Assembly (NCBI RefSeq): GCF_000820845.2 | Contig: NZ_CBXV010000006.1 | Span: forward strand, 124,001-188,000 | DNA from: Pyrinomonas methylaliphatogenes | GTDB lineage: Bacteria; Acidobacteriota; Blastocatellia; Pyrinomonadales; Pyrinomonadaceae | Direction: 5' to 3' | DNA: 64,000 bases | Shown: piece after piece, positions 58,112 through 64,000 of the stretch | Layout: each line of letters starts with the position of its first letter | How positions within the stretch are numbered: the stretch's first letter is position 1 | Made by a program: the position numbers and the translations under genes | Notes under the pieces: model-generated | Seen by the model: only the letters and a program-made list of their open reading frames with translations | Told to the model about the DNA's origin: nothing | Databases searched by the model: none

Positions 58112-60745
58112 ATGAAACTCCTCGTCCCACTGCTGTGCCTCTTTTCGATGTGCACCGTGATCTATGCTGCGGGATCCTCTTCGCTGCTCGAACCGGGAAT
58201 AAGCCGCGAACTGGCAGAGTTTCGCGCCGCGCGCTACCGCCACGTCCGGTACGACCTGCGCATAGAGCTGAGTCCGATGGCCGAAAACCTTCGCGGCGAG
58301 GAGGAGATTCGCGTCACGCTCGATAGGGTGACCGGCCCACTTATACTCGACTGGCGCATCGATCCTCGCCAAGGTCGCTCACCGGCTCGCGTATGGGACC
58401 TCATCGTTAACGGTCGCGCCGTCACGGTCAATCACGTCCAAGATCACATCGCGATTTCACAAGAACATCTGACCGCGGGGGAGAACATCATAAAGCTCGC
58501 CTTTGAATCGCCGATCAGCGCTTCCGGCAGTGCCGTCACGCGCTACATCGATCATGAAGATGGCAGCGAATATCTTTACACGCTCTTCGTGCCAGCCGAT
58601 GCCAGCACCGTTTTCCCCTGTTTCGATCAACCCGACTTGAAAGCCCGCTTCCGCCTCCGCGTCACGCTACCGCGAGATTGGCAGATCATCTCGAACACCG
58701 ATCCGGAGAGCGTTTCGTCCGAAGCGAACGTAAAGCAGGTCCGCTTCGCGGAGACAGCGCCGATCAGCACCTATCTCTTCGCCTTCGCCGCTGGCCCATT
58801 CGCCGAATTTCGCGATGAGAAGTCACCATTCGATACGCGCGTCTACGTGCGCCGATCAAGGCGCGAGCGCGCGATCAAAGAGATGGATGAGATCTTCCGT
58901 TTGAACCGCGAGGCCTTGGAGTTCTTCGCTCGCTACTTCGCTCATCCCTATCCGTTCAAGAAATACGATCTGGTCATCGTGCCCGAATTCGCTTACGGCG
59001 GGATGGAACATGCGGGCGCGACCTTTTTACGCGAAGAGGCGATCCTCTTCCCTTCCGACCCGACGGCCAACGATCTACTGTCGCGCGCCGAAGTGATCTT
59101 CCATGAAGCAGCCCACCAATGGTTCGGCGATCTCGTGACGATGCGTTGGTTCGACGATCTGTGGCTCAAAGAAGGATTTGCGACCTTCATGGCCTATAAG
59201 GCAATCGAAGCGCTCTTGCCACATAGCAACGCTTGGAAAGCCTTCTATCAAAGGACCAAACCGGCTGCCTACGCGACCGATGCGACCAAGGGGACGACGC
59301 CGATCTATCAAGAGATCGCGAACCTTTCGGCAGCTAAATCAGCCTACGGCAACATCGTCTATCGCAAAGCCCCATCGATGCTTCGCCAGGCCGAGTTCTT
59401 CCTCGGATCGGAGGTCTTCCAGCGCGCCATCCGTTCGTTCGTCAACGAATACGCCTTCGGCAATGCGACTTGGTCTGATCTGGTGCGCGCCTTCGAACGC
59501 GCTTCCGGGCGCAAACTCGACCGCTGGGCTGCGGCTTGGGTGAAGAAGCGCGGCATGGCTGACGTTCGCGTCAGTCTGGCGTTGGACCAACGCGGGCGCA
59601 TCGCCAAACTTACGCTCACTCAACATGACATCCTCAACGAAGGCGGCATGTGGCCGATGCGACTGAAGCTTCTTCTCGCCTATGATGCGCCGCTTGCGCC
59701 AAAGGTGCTGACCGTCATGCTCGAAGACGCTCGACAAACGCCCGTGCCCGAAGCGACGGGACTCCCTCGCCCGCTATACATCTTCGCCAACTACGAAGAC
59801 TACGGCTATGGCCGTTTTCTGCTCGATCGAGAGAGTCGCGAAGCGGTGATCGAAAGACTCGGCGCGATCGAGGATGATTTCCTTCGCGCGCTGTTGTGGG
59901 GCGCGCTCTGGGATAGCGTGCGCGAAGCCGAGCTGGCACCGATGAGGTATCTCGAGCTTGGGCTCAAGCTGCTTGCGCGCGAACGCGATGAGGTGACGGC
60001 CCAGAGCATCTTGAATCGCATGCAGATCGCTTTCAATCGCTATCTCTCTGACGCGCAACAGCGCGCCATCGCCCCGCGCTTGGAATCTTTTCTCGCAGAA
60101 CAGGCGCAACTCGCCCCGTCGCTGGGATTGCGAATCACCTATTTTCGCGCCTTCCAAGCAGTGGCGATGACCGACGCCGGTCGCGGTTTCCTCAAGAGGC
60201 TACTGCGCGGCGAAGTCTCCATTCCCGGGATGACGCTGCGCTCGCGCGACCGCTTCGCGATCATCACAGCTCTTCTCGCGCGCGATGACCCGGACGCTTC
60301 TGCGTTTCTCGAGGAGGAGAGCCGTCAGGATAGAACGGACGATGGTCGGCGCTATGCTTACGCTGCGCGCGCTGCGCGCAAAGACGAAGATGTGAAGCGC
60401 GAGTATTTCAACGCCTACTTGAATGATGAGAAGCTACCTGAAAGCTGGATCGAAGCGAGCCTCCCCTCCTTCAACACCATCCATCAAGCGGAACTTACCT
60501 TGCCTTATCTCGAACCCGCATTGCAACAACTGCCGCGCTTGAAACGGACGCGCAAAATCTTCTTCGTCAACAACTGGCTCGCCGCCTTCATCGGCGGTCA
60601 ATGCGATGAACGCGCGATGACGATCGTGCAAAAGTTCCTCGAGCGAGAACACTCGCTCGATCCAGATCTTCGTTTGAAAGTGCTCGAAGCGGCTGATGAA
60701 CTCGAACGTTGCGTGCGCATAAGAAGAACGTTCGCTACGCCCTGA
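58112..60745 (+). CDS. Secreted M1 family zinc aminopeptidase
   Basis: 877 residues. Signal peptide (1-19, ending VIYAAG), then the N-terminal saddle domain (about 35-230). The catalytic domain has the GAMEN-type exopeptidase motif as YGGMEHAGATF, the zinc site in IFHEAAHQWFGDLVT with the second Glu in LWLKEGFATFMAY, and the usual tyrosine further on. The remainder is the helical C-terminal ERAP1-like domain. Length matches aminopeptidase N. With the M19 dipeptidase it suggests extracytoplasmic peptide use. Confidence 0.94.
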   Translation: MKLLVPLLCLFSMCTVIYAAGSSSLLEPGISRELAEFRAARYRHVRYDLRIELSPMAENLRGEEEIRVTLDRVTGPLILDWRIDPRQGRSPARVWDLIVNGRAVTVNHVQDHIAISQEHLTAGENIIKLAFESPISASGSAVTRYIDHEDGSEYLYTLFVPADASTVFPCFDQPDLKARFRLRVTLPRDWQIISNTDPESVSSEANVKQVRFAETAPISTYLFAFAAGPFAEFRDEKSPFDTRVYVRRSRRERAIKEMDEIFRLNREALEFFARYFAHPYPFKKYDLVIVPEFAYGGMEHAGATFLREEAILFPSDPTANDLLSRAEVIFHEAAHQWFGDLVTMRWFDDLWLKEGFATFMAYKAIEALLPHSNAWKAFYQRTKPAAYATDATKGTTPIYQEIANLSAAKSAYGNIVYRKAPSMLRQAEFFLGSEVFQRAIRSFVNEYAFGNATWSDLVRAFERASGRKLDRWAAAWVKKRGMADVRVSLALDQRGRIAKLTLTQHDILNEGGMWPMRLKLLLAYDAPLAPKVLTVMLEDARQTPVPEATGLPRPLYIFANYEDYGYGRFLLDRESREAVIERLGAIEDDFLRALLWGALWDSVREAELAPMRYLELGLKLLARERDEVTAQSILNRMQIAFNRYLSDAQQRAIAPRLESFLAEQAQLAPSLGLRITYFRAFQAVAMTDAGRGFLKRLLRGEVSIPGMTLRSRDRFAIITALLARDDPDASAFLEEESRQDRTDDGRRYAYAARAARKDEDVKREYFNAYLNDEKLPESWIEASLPSFNTIHQAELTLPYLEPALQQLPRLKRTRKIFFVNNWLAAFIGGQCDERAMTIVQKFLEREHSLDPDLRLKVLEAADELERCVRIRRTFATP

Positions 60746-60790
60746 AAACTTGCGTCAAAGAACCGCAGGCTCGCTCGTTCAATCGGCAGA

Positions 60791-61555
60791 TCAGGTCGGA
60801 GCTAGCACGCGCATCATCGCCTCATGGATCAATCCATTACTTGCAAGGACCGGCGCGTAGTAGCTCGAGAACGGATGCCCTGCATAATCGGTCACACGCC
60901 CGCCGGCTTCTTCAACGAGCAAAACTCCAGCCGCCACATCCCACGGATTCAGCCCTTCTTCCCAGAAGCCGTCGAAGCGCCCGCAAGCGACATACGCGAG
61001 ATCGAGCGCGGCGCTGCCATCACGTCTGACGGCCTGCGCCGTCATGATGAAATTTCGAAAGTGGCCGATTAACTCGCCGCGTTCGCGCACGTCGTAGGGG
61101 AATCCTGTGCAGAGCATCGCTTTGCTTAAATCTTCGACATCGGAGACGCGCACTCTTCTGCCGTTCAACGTCGCGCCCGCGCCGCGCTCGGCGGCGAACA
61201 ACTCGTCGCGCATCGGATCATAGACGACGCCGAGCACGATCTCGCCTCGATATTCGAGCGCGATGGAAACGGCGAAGACCGGATAGCCGTGCGCATAGTT
61301 GGTCGTCCCATCGAGCGGATCCACGATCCAAACGTAATCGCTCCCGCGTTCGACTGACGCGCCTGACTCTTCCGCGAGAATGGCATGCCGCGGGTAGTAG
61401 CTTTTGATGCGTTCGATGATGAAGCGTTCGGAAGCGAGATCCGCTTCCGTTACGAGATTTATCTCACCTTTGTGCGAAACTTCGGTGACGCGCCCGAAGC
61501 GCTCGGCCAAGATGTGCCCCGCCTCGCGCGCTGTTTGAACTGCAAAATCGAGCAA
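60791..61555 (-). CDS. suhB: Inositol-1-monophosphatase family protein
   Basis: 254 residues. Mg-dependent phosphatase of inositol phosphate and related sugars. Metal-site segments are EADLASE, AILAEESG, WIVDPLDGTTNYAHG and GLNPWDVAAGVLLVEEAGG. The start is TTG at 61555 with GGAGGG 12 bases upstream; no better start is in frame. Lies 192 bases downstream of hutU on the same strand, with a small AAGGCG/CGCCTT hairpin between them. Confidence 0.92.
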   Translation of the reverse strand: MLDFAVQTAREAGHILAERFGRVTEVSHKGEINLVTEADLASERFIIERIKSYYPRHAILAEESGASVERGSDYVWIVDPLDGTTNYAHGYPVFAVSIALEYRGEIVLGVVYDPMRDELFAAERGAGATLNGRRVRVSDVEDLSKAMLCTGFPYDVRERGELIGHFRNFIMTAQAVRRDGSAALDLAYVACGRFDGFWEEGLNPWDVAAGVLLVEEAGGRVTDYAGHPFSSYYAPVLASNGLIHEAMMRVLAPT

Positions 61556-61747
61556 GTTTCAGCTAATCCCTCCGTCCTTAAAGACTATTCGAAAAGGCGC
61601 CGTCGCAGTGAATCAATCGCTGCGCGGCGATCAATTAAAGATCTCTCGCCAAGGCGCACTCGCTCGCCTTAGCACGACGCCGCGCTGAATAGAACGGAAG
61701 CGCATCTTTCGCGGCGCTTCTAGATCCGTCAAACGCAAGCCCTGCAT

Positions 61748-63400
61748 TTAAAGCATGGGGATTTTGATCCCCTTCTGCCGAGCCGTCTCGATCGCCTCAT
61801 CGTAACCGGCATCCACGTGGCGCGCGACGCCCAAACCAGGATCGTTCGTCAGGACGCGCTCGATCCGACGCGCGCTTTCGTCCGTGCCATCAGCGACCGT
61901 CACTTGTCCGGCGTGCAGGCTGTAGCCTATGCCGACGCCGCCGCCGTGATGGAACGAGACCCAACTTGCTCCGCTCGCGGTATTGAGCAATGCGTTCAAG
62001 ATGGGCCAGTCGGCGACCGCATCCGATCCATCCTTCATCCCCTCCGTTTCGCGAAAAGGCGAGGCGACCGATCCGGCATCGAGATGATCGCGCCCGATCG
62101 CCACCGGCGCCTGAAGTTCGCCGCGCCGGACCAGTTCATTGATCGCTTCGCCCATCTCCGCTCGTTCGCCGTAACCGAGCCAGCAGATGCGCGCCGGCAA
62201 CCCTTGAAACCTCACGCGCTCGCGCGCTAACCGCAGCCACCGGGTCAACGTTCGATCCTCAGGGAAAAGCTCGAGCGCCAAATCATCCGTGCGCTGTATG
62301 TCGCGCGGATCGCCCGACAGCGCGACCCAGCGGAAGGGACCGCGCCCCTCGCAAAAGAGCGGGCGTATATATTCGGGCACGAATCCCGGAATCTCGAAAG
62401 CATCCGCGACGCCAGCATCGAAAGCCTGCTTGCGTATGTTGTTGCCGTAGTCGAAAGCGACGGCTCCAGCCCGCTTCAAAGCGAGCATCGCTTCGACATG
62501 CCGCGCGATGGATTCCAAAGATCGTTTGACGTAACCTTGCGGATCGCGCTCACGTAACCGCGCCGCTTCTTCCAAGCTCAACCCAGCCGGGACGTAACCG
62601 TTCAGCGGATCGTGCGCGCTCGTCTGATCCGTGACGGCATCGATCGGCACGCCGCGCCGGACCAGTTCGGGAAGAACTTCGGCGCAATTTCCGACGAGGC
62701 CGATCGAAAGGGCGCGCTTCCGCTGACGCGCCTCTTCGCACAGACGCAACGCTTCGTCTAAATCCTCGACGAGCAGATCACAGTAACCGGTGCGCACGCG
62801 CCGCGCGATCCGTTCGCGCTCCACTTCGATCCCGAGGAAGACTGCGCCGTTCATCGTCGCCGCCAGCGGCTGCGCGCCGCCCATCCCGCCCATGCCCCCC
62901 GAGACGATGAGTCTGCCGGAAAGATCGCCGCCAAAATGCTTTTCGCCCATCGCGGCGAACGTCTCGAACGTCCCCTGCACGATGCCCTGCGTGCCGATGT
63001 AGATCCAAGAGCCGGCGGTCATCTGACCGTACATCATCAAACCCTTACGCTCAAGCTCGTGGAAGTGTTCCCAGGTGGCCCACGCGCCGACTAAGTTGGA
63101 ATTGGCGATGAGCACGCGCGGCGCCCAGTCATGCGTGCGAAAGATGGCGACGGGCTTGCCAGATTGGACCAGCAAAGTTTCATCGTTTTCGAGCCTTTGC
63201 AACTCGCGCACGATCGCCTCGAACGACGCCCAATCGCGCGCCGCACGTCCACGCCCGCCGTAGACGACGAGATCTTCGGGCCGCTCGGCGACCTCTGGAT
63301 CGAGGTTGTTCATCAAACAGCGCAGCGCTGCTTCTTGGTGCCACCCTTTGCAACTCAGTTGCGCGCCGCGCGGCGCCCGCACAACCCTTTGCATGGTCAT
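61748..63400 (-). CDS. hutU: Urocanate hydratase
   Basis: 550 residues. Converts urocanate to imidazolone propionate, the second step of histidine degradation, with bound [57 protein letters not shown] and the active-site Cys region [12 protein letters not shown] are diagnostic, as is [19 protein letters not shown] at 63400 follows GAGGGGAGTCG. hutF is at 42.3 kb; hutH and hutI are not in this window. Confidence 0.96.
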   Translation of the reverse strand: MTMQRVVRAPRGAQLSCKGWHQEAALRCLMNNLDPEVAERPEDLVVYGGRGRAARDWASFEAIVRELQRLENDETLLVQSGKPVAIFRTHDWAPRVLIANSNLVGAWATWEHFHELERKGLMMYGQMTAGSWIYIGTQGIVQGTFETFAAMGEKHFGGDLSGRLIVSGGMGGMGGAQPLAATMNGAVFLGIEVERERIARRVRTGYCDLLVEDLDEALRLCEEARQRKRALSIGLVGNCAEVLPELVRRGVPIDAVTDQTSAHDPLNGYVPAGLSLEEAARLRERDPQGYVKRSLESIARHVEAMLALKRAGAVAFDYGNNIRKQAFDAGVADAFEIPGFVPEYIRPLFCEGRGPFRWVALSGDPRDIQRTDDLALELFPEDRTLTRWLRLARERVRFQGLPARICWLGYGERAEMGEAINELVRRGELQAPVAIGRDHLDAGSVASPFRETEGMKDGSDAVADWPILNALLNTASGASWVSFHHGGGVGIGYSLHAGQVTVADGTDESARRIERVLTNDPGLGVARHVDAGYDEAIETARQKGIKIPML

Positions 63401-63454
63401 CGACTCCCCTCTATTACTGCACACTCTGATTTCGCCATCTTCACAACCATCGAG

Positions 63455-64000
63455 TCAAAACGGAAGCGTCCGCTTGCCCGCCGCTTGCTGACGCAATTGC
63501 TCGATGATGGAACGAATCGCTGGAGCGAAGCTCCCATTGGGCGCAAGCTCCAAGTACTTCTCGTAGGCGGCGATGGCCTCTTTATACCTCTCCATCTTCT
63601 CATACGCTGCGCCGAGCAACTGGTAGAGTGCGGGTTCCGTATCGAAGAGCTGCGCGATGGCGCGTTTGAACGACGCTGCGGCTTCTTCATACTTCCCTTG
63701 ATCCTCGAAGATCAGCCCGATGCCGGTATAGGCTTCAGGTTGGAACCCTCGCCCTTCGCGGATCGCGCGCCGGTAAGCAGCGAGCGCGGCCACATAATCG
63801 CCCGTCGCGCGCATGATGCGACCTTCGACCGCCGAGGCTTCCGGATAGATGGGCCGCACGCGACGCGCCGCGTTGATCTCTTCGAGCGCCGCATCGTATT
63901 CGCCAAGCTCCATGGCGACGCGCGCTAGCCCGACGTGAGCTTGCGCGAAACGCGGTCGCAATCTGAGGGCCTGACGGTAAAGCTCTGCGGCGCGGCGTCG
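63455..64000 (-). CDS. TPR-repeat protein, N-terminus outside window
   Basis: 181 residues are visible, and the frame is open at the right edge. Four to five tetratricopeptide repeats run in register (AAELYRQALRLRPRFAQAHV, YDAALEEINAARRVRPIYPE, YVAALAAYRRAIREGRGFQP, YEEAAASFKRAIAQLFDTEP, YKEAIAAYEKYLELAPNGSF). Protein-protein scaffold; nothing here shows its partner. The stop lies 54 bases before the hutU start on the same strand. Confidence 0.85.
   Translation of the reverse strand, partial: RRRAAELYRQALRLRPRFAQAHVGLARVAMELGEYDAALEEINAARRVRPIYPEASAVEGRIMRATGDYVAALAAYRRAIREGRGFQPEAYTGIGLIFEDQGKYEEAAASFKRAIAQLFDTEPALYQLLGAAYEKMERYKEAIAAYEKYLELAPNGSFAPAIRSIIEQLRQQAAGKRTLPF

Overview
The window looks like chromosomal DNA of a GC-rich Acidobacteriota bacterium, probably class Blastocatellia and possibly thermophilic. 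This is an inference from gene content: two adjacent secreted proteins of the acidobacterial VWFA-related type, an Oar-type TonB-dependent receptor, an E2-E1 fused 2-oxoglutarate dehydrogenase and the tiny 30S protein THX. There is no phage, insertion sequence, rRNA, tRNA or complete CRISPR-Cas system that I can see.

Layout. 1-13.2 kb is a packed minus-strand run: hemW, a gamma-glutamylcyclotransferase-like gene, a threonine aldolase, cmk, ribE, ribBA, then tamB and an Omp85 protein (bamA/tamA type, cut by the left edge). 13.2-18.2 kb holds a secreted M19 dipeptidase and a large TonB-dependent receptor whose signal peptide is separated from the body by a one-base frameshift. From 18.6 kb uvrA and yqeY are read rightward. 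cheW and cheR (minus), an AhpD-like protein, a thioredoxin-NHL lipoprotein, a rhomboid protease, 3-hydroxybutyryl-CoA dehydrogenase, and ribH-nusB-cheA follow. 32-35.8 kb (minus) carries an amidase, two tandem Uma2-family genes and a small Tat-signal protein. kgd fills 36.0-39.7 kb.

39.75-41.41 kb is the most unusual stretch. It has no convincing protein gene but contains a terminator-like hairpin, two families of short repeats spaced like a decayed CRISPR array, a near-consensus promoter, and many perfect inverted repeats downstream of that promoter. I read the latter as a candidate structured non-coding RNA.

41.4-64 kb carries a TauE/SafE transporter, hutF, a DUF885 metallopeptidase-like protein, two VWFA proteins, a 1222-residue hybrid histidine kinase, a sigma factor/anti-sigma/secreted protein set, queG, thx, two cell-envelope proteins of unknown function, an M1 aminopeptidase, suhB, hutU and a TPR protein cut by the right edge.

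Themes. Outer-membrane biogenesis (Omp85 with TamB), riboflavin synthesis (ribE, ribBA, ribH in two places), histidine degradation (hutF and hutU about 18 kb apart) and peptide use (M19, M1, DUF885) recur. The main points to follow up are the structured locus at 40.4-41.4 kb, the repeat clusters around kgd, the RibBA whose GTP cyclohydrolase II domain has lost all three zinc cysteines, and the paired palindromes between the TonB receptor and uvrA.
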